This document shows positions 53,119 through 62,361 of a stretch of DNA of 64,000 nucleotides, one piece after another; within the stretch, counting starts at the first letter, position 1; the number at the start of each line of letters is the position of its first letter. The position numbers and the translations under genes are program-made. Source of the stretch: Paenibacillus donghaensis (GTDB lineage: Bacteria > Bacillota > Bacilli > Paenibacillales > Paenibacillaceae); the NCBI RefSeq assembly GCF_002192415.1, contig NZ_CP021780.1:4216001-4280000 (forward strand), written 5' to 3'. The notes under the pieces are model-generated. The model saw only the letters and a program-made list of their open reading frames with translations, was not told the origin of the DNA and ran no database searches.

Positions 53119-53206
53119 ATTTTCGCAACTATATCTGTTCGGCCCCCTAATTATGGAGCTGACTCTCTGTTATTCTTTCAAGTAAGGAGTTGAGTATTCG
53201 ATATAC

Positions 53207-53339
53207 TTGAACCTCTCATGGCTAAAGCCACGAGATTCTTGGGTAGTCCGTTCTACCGAACAGAATTAGTAATATATACCACCAAGCTATCCCTGTCGTT
53301 CCGACAGTTCGTGTAATCGCTACACGGTAAGCAGTCTTT
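53207..53339 (-). ncRNA. Predicted omega RNA (reRNA) scaffold of TnpB copy 2
   Basis: This is the same right-end structure as in copy 1, with a CTGTCG/CGACAG hairpin and a terminal CTCGTGGCTTTAGCC hairpin, ending GGTTCAA. The predicted guide begins GTATATCGAATACTCAAC (minus strand, from 53206 downwards), unlike copy 1. The 5' limit is uncertain. Confidence 0.5.
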
Positions 53340-54423
53340 TTCCTTCAGATAGAATATTCAGGCTGGCATTGAAATCTCGATCATGATGAGTTCCACAGTT
53401 CGTACACGTCCATTGTCGTAGCTTCAGATCCTTTACGTCTTTGTTTTTGGTTCCACAACACGAACACAACTGTGAAGAGGCAAAGGTTTTGCCTACAGTA
53501 ACCACCCTGCGTCCATACCACTTCGCTTTATATTCAAGCAGGGTTCGGAAGTGATACCAAGAAACTTCGCTAATCGCTTTCGCCAGTTTATGATTTTTCA
53601 TCAGATTCGAGACTTGCAAATCTTCAATCGCAATCAGGTCGTGGTTTTTGACAATGTGCGTTGAAATCTTGTGCAAGTAATCGGTTCTGGCATTGACTAT
53701 ACGTTCGTGGATTCGAGCCACTTGGATTCGCTGCTGATTCCAGTTCGATGACCCCTTCACCCGTCTCGATAAGATCCGCTGCTCCCGAATGAGTTTTTGC
53801 TCTATCTTCCGTAGAAATTTGGGATTCGCAAACACTTCACCATTCGATAGAATCGCGAAATCCTTTAACCCAAGGTCAATTCCGACTTCTTGGTTGGTTT
53901 TGGGCAAGGCATGCACTTCGGTTTCCACTACCAACGAGACAAAGTATGTACCGGAAGGATTGCGCCGGATGGTAGCGGATTGGATGCGACCTTCGACTTC
54001 TCTGGACTTTGCGAAACGAATAACTCCAAGTTTCGGTAACTTGATTTGGTTGCCGTCCACCGCAATGTTTCCGCTCGTGTGTTTCGTTGTATACGCCTGA
54101 ACCTTGTTTCTTTTGGACTTGAAACAGGGGGCATCGTTTTGTCTCTTGAAAAATCGAGTGAAGGCATCCGCAAGGTTCTTCACAGACGATTGGATCGCAA
54201 TGCTATCGACTTCTTTTAACCAAGGGAGTTCCTTCTTCAAATTCGGCAGTTCCGAAGAACAGGAATCATACGATAATCCTTTACCGGTTGCTTGGAAGCT
54301 ATCGTTCCACTTGGCTAAGAAGTGATTAAACACAAACCGACAGCATCCCATGGTTTTAGCGATGAGGACTTCTTGTGCTGGGCTGGGATAGAGACGGAAT
54401 TGGTAGGCTTTATTTACCAACAT
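53320..54423 (-). CDS. tnpB: TnpB RNA-guided nuclease, IS200/IS605 family, copy 2
   Basis: The 367-residue protein is intact: RuvC residues Asp183, Glu267 and Asp350 and the zinc-ribbon cysteines 320, 323, 340 and 343 are all present. It differs from the first copy at eight positions (Lys105Arg, Met127Ile, Arg134Val, Val135Ile, Met207Ile, Glu215Gln, Glu329Asp, His365Leu). Positions 134 and 135 fall in a short DNA patch with nine base changes. Both copies therefore look functional, and each should be programmed by its own right-end RNA. Confidence 0.93.
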   Translation of the reverse strand: MLVNKAYQFRLYPSPAQEVLIAKTMGCCRFVFNHFLAKWNDSFQATGKGLSYDSCSSELPNLKKELPWLKEVDSIAIQSSVKNLADAFTRFFKRQNDAPCFKSKRNKVQAYTTKHTSGNIAVDGNQIKLPKLGVIRFAKSREVEGRIQSATIRRNPSGTYFVSLVVETEVHALPKTNQEVGIDLGLKDFAILSNGEVFANPKFLRKIEQKLIREQRILSRRVKGSSNWNQQRIQVARIHERIVNARTDYLHKISTHIVKNHDLIAIEDLQVSNLMKNHKLAKAISEVSWYHFRTLLEYKAKWYGRRVVTVGKTFASSQLCSCCGTKNKDVKDLKLRQWTCTNCGTHHDRDFNASLNILSEGKRLLTV

Positions 54424-54583
54424 GGTTTCACCTCACTTTCTGGTGTTGAATGGTTAGATGAACATAATCACAATCACTTTCAATTCTGAAGTTGTGACCT
54501 CAAATACAGGATATCATAGGTTGAATCATTCGAGTGATTATCCCTAAATAACAGTGTTTTGATTGTTTTCAAGAAACACCTGT

Positions 54584-54617
54584 CGGACAAGGCGTATCTA
54601 AAGATACGCCTTGTCCG
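54584..54617. repeat. Perfect 34-bp palindrome in the left end of TnpB element 2
   Basis: Identical to the palindrome at 5590-5623: CGGACAAGGCGTATCT, AA, and the exact complement. Confidence 0.8.
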
Positions 54618-54667
54618 AAGCCCATTCATCTCACGACTAAAGTCACGAGTGTTCTCGGCTAATTCAT

Positions 54668-54698
54668 AAAAAAAACCATCCCGTTGATGCCGGGATGG
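54668..54698 (-). terminator. Terminator of the purT-GNAT transcript
   Basis: CCATCCCG (54676-54683) pairs with CGGGATGG (54691-54698) around a 7-nt loop; on the minus strand it is followed by eight T, directly adjoining the TnpB element. Confidence 0.88.
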
Positions 54699-54721
54699 GG
54701 ATGATCGGACTATTGCAGCTT

Positions 54722-55192
54722 CTATAGCAGTGCCTTGTTGAAACGGTAGCCGGATGTGCCCTCGAATCCAATATGACGGTAGAAGGCGTGGGCAGGCGCA
54801 CGCTCTACACGGTTGCCGCTTCGCAAAAACAGCTGGCAGCAGCCTTGCTGGCGGGCCCAATCTTCTGCGGCAGCCACCAATCTTTTGCCAAGGCCTTGGC
54901 CTCTAAGCTCCTCTGAAACAATCAGTGCGGTAATTTCAGTGATGCAATCCTTCTGTTTGTAGTAAGAAATCACCTGTCTGAGGCCGATCATACCCACAAC
55001 CTCGTGATCCAGTTCAGCTACAAGGGTGCAGTTGAAAGGATCATTCTCCATGCTTTCCAATCTCTCTTTCATTACGCTAAGCGTAGTCGGGTAGCCGAAT
55101 TCCCTCAGGAGGGCCGTTACCTTCTCCAGATCATTCATGCCACATTTGCGAATTTGCAGTACGGGTGCCAGGGTGCTACTGTTCATCCTCAT
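54722..55192 (-). CDS. GNAT family N-acetyltransferase
   Basis: The 156-residue protein has [24 protein letters not shown], the acetyl-CoA loop in [31 protein letters not shown], and [28 protein letters not shown] at the end. Substrate unknown. Its start overlaps the 3' end of purT by 17 nt (a second ATG at 55186 is also possible), so both are co-transcribed; whether it acts with purine metabolism is unclear. Confidence 0.9.
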   Translation of the reverse strand: MRMNSSTLAPVLQIRKCGMNDLEKVTALLREFGYPTTLSVMKERLESMENDPFNCTLVAELDHEVVGMIGLRQVISYYKQKDCITEITALIVSEELRGQGLGKRLVAAAEDWARQQGCCQLFLRSGNRVERAPAHAFYRHIGFEGTSGYRFNKALL

Positions 55193-56366
55193 ATACCTCC
55201 ACTTTTAGCATAGATGCTGCCTTCTTGGCTATCGTCCGCGCGGTTTCCACATCGTCCGCCGTACTTAGAGCTACGGCCATCCGCCGTCCCGGGCGGGTTA
55301 CGGGCTTGCCGAACACACGGACCTGGGTACGGGGAAACGCCAACGCCTTGTCCACTCCGCTTACCGCAAAATTCCGGCTTTCCTTCTCTGCCTTTAATGT
55401 AGCCGACGCGCCGGGAGCCAGCAATCTGACCTCCTCCAGCGGAAAACCAAGAATTGCCCTCACATGCACGGCAAATTCAGATAGATCCTGCGTAACCATG
55501 GTGACCATGCCCGTATCATGCGGCCTTGGCGACACTTCGCTGAACAGTACCCCCTCCGGGGTAAGAAACAGCTCAACTCCGAACAATCCCAGACCGCCCA
55601 ACCGATCGGTTACCGCCTTGGCCATAACCTGGGCTTCTGCCAGAAGCTCGGCTCCCATGCCATGCGGCTGCCAGGATTCAACATAATCCCCGTCCTGCTG
55701 AATATGTCCGATAGGGGGACAAAATACGGTTCCCGAGACGGTTCGTGCAGTCAACAAGGTAATTTCGCTATCAAAGGTGACAAAAGCTTCAACAATGACA
55801 CGTGTACCCTTGGCTCTGGCTCCCTGCAAAGCGGTATTCCAGCATGCAGCCGCATCCTCAGGCTTGCGGCAGACGCTCTGGCCCTTGCCGGATGAGCTCA
55901 TAATCGGCTTAATTACACAAGGTGTGCCCAGCTCGTCCACCGCCCGGCGCAGCTCGTCCAGGCTGTCCGCGAAACGGTAGGCCGCCGTCGGCAACCCCAG
56001 CTCTTCAGCGGCCAGTCGGCGGATGCCCTCCCGGTCCATCGTCAGCCGGGCTGCAAGCGCCGTCGGCACTACGAAGAATCCTTCCGCCTCCAGCTCCTGC
56101 AGAGCCGTGGTGGCAATCGCTTCAATCTCGGGTACGATCACATCGGGCTTCTCCTGGCGGATCAGCGCCTTAAGCGCCGCTGCATCCAGCATATCCACAA
56201 CATACGATCTGTGGGCCACACCCATCGCAGGCGCATGCTCATAATGATCTACGGCTATCGTCTCCACGCCAAGGCGCTGAGCTTCAATGATCACTTCCTT
56301 GCCCAGTTCGCCGCTGCCCAGCAGCAGCAGCTTGCGGCTGTGAGCTGAAAAAGGAGCTCCCCACAT
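55176..56366 (-). CDS. purT: Formate-dependent GAR transformylase
   Basis: The protein is an ATP-grasp enzyme of PurT type: N-terminal [60 protein letters not shown], the phosphate loop [16 protein letters not shown], and the metal-binding [30 protein letters not shown]. It makes formyl-GAR from GAR, formate and ATP in purine synthesis, independent of folate. Starts at 56378 or 56372 (TTG) are also in frame; ATG 56366 gives the closest match to related N-termini, while TTG 56372 has AGAGG 6 nt upstream. No purine riboswitch was recognised upstream. Confidence 0.93.
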   Translation of the reverse strand: MWGAPFSAHSRKLLLLGSGELGKEVIIEAQRLGVETIAVDHYEHAPAMGVAHRSYVVDMLDAAALKALIRQEKPDVIVPEIEAIATTALQELEAEGFFVVPTALAARLTMDREGIRRLAAEELGLPTAAYRFADSLDELRRAVDELGTPCVIKPIMSSSGKGQSVCRKPEDAAACWNTALQGARAKGTRVIVEAFVTFDSEITLLTARTVSGTVFCPPIGHIQQDGDYVESWQPHGMGAELLAEAQVMAKAVTDRLGGLGLFGVELFLTPEGVLFSEVSPRPHDTGMVTMVTQDLSEFAVHVRAILGFPLEEVRLLAPGASATLKAEKESRNFAVSGVDKALAFPRTQVRVFGKPVTRPGRRMAVALSTADDVETARTIAKKAASMLKVEVYEDEQ

Positions 56367-56516
56367 GGTCAATTCCAACCTCTTTCGGCAATGGGACTGT
56401 TTATGTTTCGTTTCAGAAACACAACAGTTTCATTGTAAATTTACATACTTCTTTATTTTCTTTCATCATCGGTAAGATTGCAAGCCTTCTTCGACATTTT
56501 CCTACAAATTTCACAG

Positions 56517-59500
56517 TTATTTGTCCACGATATCGTCGAAAGATTTCTCCAATTGCTGAAGCTGGCCTCCCAGATCGGCCCAATGCTCCGCTGAATCACC
56601 CCCTTTCAGCAGACCCGACAGTGCCTGCTCCTGTTCAGAGAGCAGCTCCTGCAGCTGCTCAGCTGCCTGTGCCTGTGCGCTGGCCGCCTGCGCGGCATAG
56701 AAGTCAAGCAGCGGCTCCTCCTGAAGTGCTGCCGCCTGCGCGGCCGCCTCTTTCAGAAGCGGCTCCAAAGCCGTTCTGAGCTGGTCCCGGCCCGGCCCTT
56801 CGAAGAAATGGCGCGGGTTCTTGAACATATTCCATAAGGCAGACATGTCCGGCGGAGGAAGCACACACTCCAGACTTACCGGGGAAGACCAGTCTGTGCC
56901 GGACTTCTCCAGAAGCTCCAGTTCCTCCGCCGGTATGGACAGTTCTACCGCTGCCGCTGAGGTCGCCTCCTGAACCAGCTTGCGGCCGGCCGCCTCCAGG
57001 CGCAGGGTGGTAGCCCACAACTCCTGTTCCAGCTCCCGCTGTGCCGTCCGCCATAGCTCTGCTCCGCAGGCGGAGAACACATCCTTCAGACTACCGCCCT
57101 GCTCACGCAGCACTGAAGGATGGAAGGATTCCTGGAACCAGCGGCCGAAGGCGAAGCCCAGCCGCTGGCGCACATGGTAGACAAGTTCCTTCCCTTCCTG
57201 CCGCAGATCGCGGGCCGGACGCTCCTCACTAGCCAGCAGTGCAAGCCGCTGCTCCGCCAAACTGCGCCGCTCCTGAAGCTGGCGCATTCCCGCCTCGCGT
57301 TCACCCGCTTGCCGGGAGGCCAGCTGCTGCCATTCCTCGGCCCGGCGGCGGACGGCAGCCAGACTCTCCTTCGCTGCGTTAAGTGACAGCCGGGGCAATT
57401 CCTCCCCGGCAAACGCCCATAACGTCTGCTCGAACTGGAGAAAGCCTGAGCTTGCGAAGCTGTCCTGCTTCTGCTGCGTTTTGCCCTCCAGCGCCAGCAA
57501 GCTGGACAACGCATAAATCCGCGGCGCCCGAAGCCCTGCTGCCCGCAGGTTCTGCAGCACATGGTCCTTTACCTGCTGCAGTTCATCTTCCCCGGAGGCC
57601 AGATCAGAGGCGTTGAGAATAAAGAACATTTTGTCGAGTGCGAAACTGTCCTTGATCCGCCCCAGCTGGGCAAGCAGCCCGCGATCAGCCTTGGAAAAGG
57701 CATGGTTGTAATAAGTTACGAAGCAAATGGCATCCGCGTCCTTCATATACCCGAAGGTTACTCCGGTATGCCGGGCATGCAGTGAATCGGCTCCCGGTGT
57801 ATCGACCAGTACAATTCCGCTCTCCGTCAGGGGACAGCCATAGTACAGGTCAATTCCCTTGATGAAGCAGGCGCGCGACTCCTCGGCCACCAGACCGCGA
57901 TATTCCTCCAGGTCTACGGTTCTTACCGTGCCCAGCCGCGGCTCGGCTTCCGCCCAGCCTGCGGCCGCAGCCCGCAGGAATCCGGCATGAGGCAACGCCG
58001 AAGGGTGGATTCCCCGCAGCGGGAGTGCTTCGAGCGCGGCAACCCATGAGTGGCGCTGCGGCGTGCCCAGCTGCAGCACATCGAAGGAGTGGGTGATATC
58101 CTCCCACACTTCTTCGGGGCTCTTCATTGTCACGGCGGCGCTGCCGTGCCGGAAGTCCCCTTCCGGCGCCAGAATACGGCCGACGGCGGCTGTGGCGGGA
58201 TGCGGAGACACAGGCAGCACCTCTTCGCCCAATAGCGCATTGGCGAAGGAGGATTTGCCGGCGCTGAACGCTCCGAACAGCGCCAGGGTGAAGCGGCCGC
58301 GGCGGAGGTCCTCCGCCCGTGCCGCCAGGCTGCGCGCGGCCGAAGCCATCGCCGGCTCGCTGCGCAGCAGCCCTGCCGCGGCATCCAGCGCCGCCGCGGC
58401 CTTGTTCAGCCGGCGGCGCCCGCCCGCCGGCAGAGCCGTGCCCGCCGCTATGCCTGCGGCGGCGGGGGCCTGCCCGGCCGCGCGTTGCGGCCGGGCTTCA
58501 CGCGCAACGCCGCCCGCAAGAGCGGGGGCGCGCGGGGTTGCCCTCACCGCCGGCAGCAAGCCGGGGGTGAGGGGGCGGCGCGGCGGCAGCAGCGCCGCAA
58601 GGGCCTGCGCGCGGGCGGCAGCCGCGCGGTCAAGGGCAGCGAGCGCGGCGGCGGCCTGCGCCTGGCCGCTGAGCGCCTGCTCGCGGCGCGTTAGCTCCGC
58701 GCGCTGCGCCTCCAGCAGCGGCGGCAGCTTGCTCAGCAGCCGCTCGCCCAGGTCAAGGGCGGCGCGGCGGTAGCCGCTCTTGATCTCTGCCGCCACCGAG
58801 CGGCAGAGATTCAGCAGCGCCTCGCCCGCAGACCCGCTTCCCGGCTTCACTGCAGCAGCCAGCCAGTCCTGGCTTACCACCGGGAACTCCTGCTTCAGAG
58901 TTGCCTCCGCCTCCTCTGACCACAGCCCAAGCTGCTCTCCCCAGCTGCGCACCTCCTGAATCAGATGCCACTCCAGCTGCGCGGACAGCTCTTGGGACAG
59001 ACCGGCATGCCAAGCCTCAAGGCGGCTCCACCGCTCCTTCTCCCGCCTGGCCGCCGTGGACAACAGCCCGGTACGGAAGCCCGGGCTTACGCTCTCGACA
59101 TAGCTCCCCGCCGCTTCCCTTACGTTCGCCGGCATCAGGTTCGTATTGCCGAGCAGCGCATCAACACGGCTGCGCAGCCCGGTCCGGGCCTGCTCGGGCA
59201 GGAGCTCCAGCCGCGCATTCGCTTCACTCAGCGACTGAAGCTCCTGCTCCACAGCTTCCGGTGCGTCAGCCAGTAGACCCAGCAGACGTTCGCGCTCCTC
59301 CTCCTGCTGCTCGCGGAACGCCTGCACAGATAATTCCGCGGTATGCTGAAGCGAACGCTGCAGACTGAATTGCAGCAGCGGCTGCCGCTGTTCCAGCAAG
59401 CGGCCAATCAGGCCAATCAAGCTGTCCCACTGGTTCAGTCCATGATCCTGAACCTTAAGCGAGGTGAAGAGCAGTCCTTCATACTGGACACCCCAGCCCT

Positions 59501-60197
59501 GGAAAGCGCTTTCCAGCTGCCGCTGATAGAGCTTGATCGAAATCTCATCCTCGCGGTGCTTGTCAATCTGGTTGACGATCAGATACAGCGGCTTGCCCGA
59601 GTCGCTTAGATTCTTGGCAAAAGCGAGATTATTCTCAGATTGCACATGGTTGTAGTCCATGACATAGAACACGATATCGGCAAGGTGGAGAGCGGACTGC
59701 GTTGCAGCTTGATGTCCCTCATCCGTAGAATCCACGCCTGGCGTATCGAGCAGCACGCCATAGCTGCCAAGCAGCGGAGCCTTTGTCCATACCTCGATGG
59801 CCGAATATTCGGCGCCGCTCCGGCACATCTCCGCCAGCTGGGCGGGAATGCCTTCGCTTGGCAACTGGACCGCCAGGTCCTCTCCGTTCCGGGAATGGAC
59901 CCGCACGCGAGGCTTGCCATGGCGAATCGATACAATGTTCGCACTGGTAGGTACAGGACCGGAAGGCAGCACCGGACTGCCGCACAGCCGGTTGATCATG
60001 CTTGACTTGCCTGCCGAGAAATGCCCGCAGAAGCCCAGCGTCAGCTCGGCGGCGCCCGCCTTGCGTTCCAGATCGGCAATAATTTCTGCCGACCCCTCAT
60101 CCCCCCACAACTCCATCTGCTTTTTTAGCCGGTGCAGCAAGGTGGACAGTTCACCCACAGCTTCACTGCTCCGTTTTACCTGTTCTGTTCCCATCAC
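56517..60197 (-). CDS. Double dynamin-like GTPase (DynA type)
   Basis: The 1226-residue protein contains two dynamin GTPase units. The first has P-loop GHFSAGKSS at 58-66, then LPSGPVPTSANI, LLDTPGVDST and VNQIDKH; the second has GAFSAGKSS near 638-646, LPVSPHPATAA, VDTPGADSLHA and LNASDLA. Between them is a very Ala/Arg/Pro-rich, GC-rich stretch (about residues 490-610), and long helical stalk regions follow each GTPase. B. subtilis DynA (about 1190 residues) has the same architecture and acts in membrane fusion and repair. The GTG at 60197 is followed by an ATG at 60194; either could be the start. Confidence 0.92.
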   Translation of the reverse strand: MMGTEQVKRSSEAVGELSTLLHRLKKQMELWGDEGSAEIIADLERKAGAAELTLGFCGHFSAGKSSMINRLCGSPVLPSGPVPTSANIVSIRHGKPRVRVHSRNGEDLAVQLPSEGIPAQLAEMCRSGAEYSAIEVWTKAPLLGSYGVLLDTPGVDSTDEGHQAATQSALHLADIVFYVMDYNHVQSENNLAFAKNLSDSGKPLYLIVNQIDKHREDEISIKLYQRQLESAFQGWGVQYEGLLFTSLKVQDHGLNQWDSLIGLIGRLLEQRQPLLQFSLQRSLQHTAELSVQAFREQQEEERERLLGLLADAPEAVEQELQSLSEANARLELLPEQARTGLRSRVDALLGNTNLMPANVREAAGSYVESVSPGFRTGLLSTAARREKERWSRLEAWHAGLSQELSAQLEWHLIQEVRSWGEQLGLWSEEAEATLKQEFPVVSQDWLAAAVKPGSGSAGEALLNLCRSVAAEIKSGYRRAALDLGERLLSKLPPLLEAQRAELTRREQALSGQAQAAAALAALDRAAAARAQALAALLPPRRPLTPGLLPAVRATPRAPALAGGVAREARPQRAAGQAPAAAGIAAGTALPAGGRRRLNKAAAALDAAAGLLRSEPAMASAARSLAARAEDLRRGRFTLALFGAFSAGKSSFANALLGEEVLPVSPHPATAAVGRILAPEGDFRHGSAAVTMKSPEEVWEDITHSFDVLQLGTPQRHSWVAALEALPLRGIHPSALPHAGFLRAAAAGWAEAEPRLGTVRTVDLEEYRGLVAEESRACFIKGIDLYYGCPLTESGIVLVDTPGADSLHARHTGVTFGYMKDADAICFVTYYNHAFSKADRGLLAQLGRIKDSFALDKMFFILNASDLASGEDELQQVKDHVLQNLRAAGLRAPRIYALSSLLALEGKTQQKQDSFASSGFLQFEQTLWAFAGEELPRLSLNAAKESLAAVRRRAEEWQQLASRQAGEREAGMRQLQERRSLAEQRLALLASEERPARDLRQEGKELVYHVRQRLGFAFGRWFQESFHPSVLREQGGSLKDVFSACGAELWRTAQRELEQELWATTLRLEAAGRKLVQEATSAAAVELSIPAEELELLEKSGTDWSSPVSLECVLPPPDMSALWNMFKNPRHFFEGPGRDQLRTALEPLLKEAAAQAAALQEEPLLDFYAAQAASAQAQAAEQLQELLSEQEQALSGLLKGGDSAEHWADLGGQLQQLEKSFDDIVDK

Positions 60198-60617
60198 GAC
60201 CCCGCCTCCGCTTTATACTCAACCTCATTTTCGTATCGTTCAGCCCGCTTGGGATGTTTACACTGTCTTGACACAAGAATAGAATAATTACATTTTATCA
60301 CCAGTTCGCCACAAATCAAATACACACTACTTACAAAATAACCTATAATCCCCCATAAAAAGCGCTACTATTATCGCTATATCCTCTAACCCCCTAATTT
60401 GGATTCGAGTATTCATAAAGATCCGATTCAATGCCATCTATTGCTACTTTTGCAATCTCTTTTGGATTAGACTTGGGTCCGTGAAGTTTATCATATTTTA
60501 AAAGGTCAAATACTGATAATCAGTTGCTTCTACACTTCAATTAGTATCTTGCAAATTGACATTATGATAATATGATGAATATAATATTTTGTAACATTTT
60601 TTGTAGAGGGTGTTTAA
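60198..60617. other. AT-rich gap between dynamin and TetR genes
   Basis: The genes diverge here. The right side holds the TetR promoter described separately; the left side must hold the dynamin promoter, which I cannot place. No ORF, RNA or repeat is evident in the rest. Confidence 0.4.
60556..60585 (+). promoter_or_regulatory. SigA-type promoter of the TetR-HAD operon
   Basis: TTGACA (60556-60561) and TATAAT (60580-60585), both perfect, are 18 bp apart and 30 bp upstream of the TetR start. Confidence 0.7.
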
Positions 60618-61196
60618 ATGCCATATCCTAAAGGTCATAAAGTAAAGGTTCGCAATCATATTCTTGACAGTGCTGCTCAAGCCTTTAGAAAGAATGGGAT
60701 TCGAGAGTCAAGTGTCCCTTCTATCATGAAGGGGGCTGGCTTAACACATGGGGGATTTTATTCGCATTTTGAAAGTAAAGAACAACTGATTGCTGAAACG
60801 TGTAGCAATATTGTAAATCATACTATTGATATTTTGCAGACAGTTGCGCTAGAGGAGAATACCGAATCGAAATTCGATGCCGTTATTAATTATTATTTAA
60901 GTCCGTACCATCGAGACCATATCGAGGGGGGCTGTATTATACCGACACTTTCCGGCGAAATATCTCAGTCTTCAGAAGAGATAAGAGAAATATTTAGTCA
61001 AGAGTTGGATCGATTTATCGAATTTATCTCAGATATTGCAGGATGTGATAAGTCTACCGGCGGGGTAGTGCTGAGCATTATGATTGGATCGCTTATATTG
61101 GCAAGAGGTGTACAAGATCCCGTATCGAGCGATAACATTCTTGCTGCAGGGAGAACACATGCTATGAATGTTTTACATTCCAATTCAGCCAGATGA
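60618..61196 (+). CDS. TetR family transcriptional regulator
   Basis: The 192-residue protein has the TetR helix-turn-helix VRNHILDSAAQAFRKNGIRESSVPSIMKGAGLTHGGFYSHFESKEQL and a helical ligand-binding domain with YYLSPYHRDHIEGGCIIPTLSGEI, as in the AcrR/NemR-like subset with a conserved Cys and Gly pair. It is low in GC relative to its surroundings. The HAD hydrolase gene follows after 27 bp, the presumed co-regulated gene. GAGGGTG precedes the ATG. Confidence 0.9.
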   Translation: MPYPKGHKVKVRNHILDSAAQAFRKNGIRESSVPSIMKGAGLTHGGFYSHFESKEQLIAETCSNIVNHTIDILQTVALEENTESKFDAVINYYLSPYHRDHIEGGCIIPTLSGEISQSSEEIREIFSQELDRFIEFISDIAGCDKSTGGVVLSIMIGSLILARGVQDPVSSDNILAAGRTHAMNVLHSNSAR

Positions 61197-61223
61197 AGAA
61201 TTTAATATTCGGGGGGAATCATT

Positions 61224-61898
61224 ATGAAAAAAGCCATTTTCCTAGATTTTTACGGAACAGTTGTACATGAAAATGGACCACAGTCCTATAAAGTGATTGA
61301 GAGAGTATTCAATAGTGGAAATGCAAGTTCTCCGGAAGAAGCCGTGCTACATTGGAGTCATACGTTTCAGAAAAGATTAGAGGGCGCACAGGGGGATAAT
61401 CATCGCTTACAGTATGACCTCGCTCTCGAGAGCTTTGAAGAAGTCCTGGACCATTTTAATTCTAAGGAGAATGCCAAAGAACTATGTGATCTGATGGTTG
61501 ACCACTGGTGCAACCCACCAATCTATGACGACGCAAAAAAGTTCTTGAGATACTCAAATCTCCCCATTTATTTCGTGACAAATAGTGATGATTCATTCAT
61601 AAATCAAGCTATAAATAACCACGGATTAAAAGCGAATGGAATTATTACTAGCGAGCAGGCCAAATATTCAAAACCTATGAAAGAAATTTTCTTGTATGCT
61701 CTCGAAAAATCGGGTTTGAAGGCTCATGAAGTAGTACATATTGGAGATTCATTGAGCAGTGATATTGAGTGCGCGAACGCAGCAGGAATAGAAGCAATTT
61801 GGTTAAATCGGTACAACAAACCTGTGCCTACAGGGATAACTGCAGCATCCAACTTTGAAGAAATCCCCAAATATATTAGCCTGAGTAAGGGTCAGTAA
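61224..61898 (+). CDS. HAD-superfamily hydrolase
   Basis: The 224-residue protein has HAD motif I IFLDFYGTVVHE (nucleophile Asp8), motif II PIYFVTNSDDSF, a Lys in SKPMKEIFLYALEKSG and motif IV HIGDSLSSDIECANAAGIEAIWLNR. It is a phosphatase-like hydrolase with a helical cap; the substrate is unknown. GGGGGGAA precedes the ATG. Low GC like the TetR gene before it, so the pair may have arrived together. Confidence 0.9.
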   Translation: MKKAIFLDFYGTVVHENGPQSYKVIERVFNSGNASSPEEAVLHWSHTFQKRLEGAQGDNHRLQYDLALESFEEVLDHFNSKENAKELCDLMVDHWCNPPIYDDAKKFLRYSNLPIYFVTNSDDSFINQAINNHGLKANGIITSEQAKYSKPMKEIFLYALEKSGLKAHEVVHIGDSLSSDIECANAAGIEAIWLNRYNKPVPTGITAASNFEEIPKYISLSKGQ

Positions 61899-61991
61899 AC
61901 ACCTCCAGTTATGTTATAGAAGTAAGTATAATAGGCCAGGGTTCAGTCTTAATTGTATGTCCACAGTGAAATTGCACGCTTCTGTAATTCC

Positions 61992-62034
61992 AAAAAAGAA
62001 GTCCCGGCAGCCATCAAACGGCTGCCGGGACTTC
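61992..62034 (-). terminator. Terminator of the nth operon
   Basis: A perfect 15-bp stem (61998-62012 with 62020-62034, GAAGTCCCGGCAGCC) is followed on the minus strand by TTTTTT. Confidence 0.92.
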
Positions 62035-62092
62035 TTGTAATCACACGGACTACATGATCCATGCGGATCACTTAGCCATATCTATGGGTAGC

Positions 62093-62359
62093 TTAAGCTG
62101 TTTCCAGTACAGGCAACAGGATTTCAAATACCTTGCCGTGCTGAAGAATGGTCAGGCCGCGGGCTTTGTCTCTCATCACAACAACCTCAGGCTTTACGGA
62201 CATCCGCTCCAGGTAATGCTCAGGTACGTCGCCGGAATGGCTGATCGTGATGCCTTCAACTTCCTGCTCTTCATTCTCTTCCAGCGGGCTGTCCACTACG
62301 CGGTCAAAAATATCGGAAAATACTTCAAAATTATTGGTGTATACAGAAATGCATTTCAT
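62093..62359 (-). CDS. Small conserved-looking protein of unknown function
   Basis: The 88-residue protein reads MKCISVYTNNFEVFSDIFDR at the start and ends with DKARGLTILQHGKVFEILLP. It is acidic, soluble and not assigned to a family I recognise. It begins 2 bp after the nth stop with a ribosome site inside the nth end, so it is translationally coupled to the DNA repair gene. Confidence 0.75.
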   Translation of the reverse strand: MKCISVYTNNFEVFSDIFDRVVDSPLEENEEQEVEGITISHSGDVPEHYLERMSVKPEVVVMRDKARGLTILQHGKVFEILLPVLETA

Positions 62360-62361
62360 CT

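Larger units (their letters stand above)
52239..53134. repeat. Four-palindrome array interrupted by two inserted elements
   Basis: Removing the two elements below leaves an array of four palindromes: 52239-52269; 52292-52307 joined to 52689-52700; 52733-52760; and 52784-52799 joined to 53125-53134. Two of the four palindromes are therefore split exactly in the loop. The arms are the same AATTAGATGC and GCAACTAATT type as in the other arrays. Confidence 0.7.
53207..54665 (-). mobile_element. TnpB-only IS200/IS605-type element, copy 2
   Basis: It is 1459 bp long like copy 1, with the same ends: GAATTAGCC after TTTAT, and GGTTCAA at the right end. It is inserted directly after the T-run of the GNAT/purT terminator and close to the nested repeat elements. 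Sequence identity with copy 1 is very high except in one short patch. No tnpA is present. Confidence 0.85.

Noticed and set aside
56379..56516. Purine riboswitch upstream of purT
   Set aside because: The region is short and AT-rich and the conserved junction sequences are not present.
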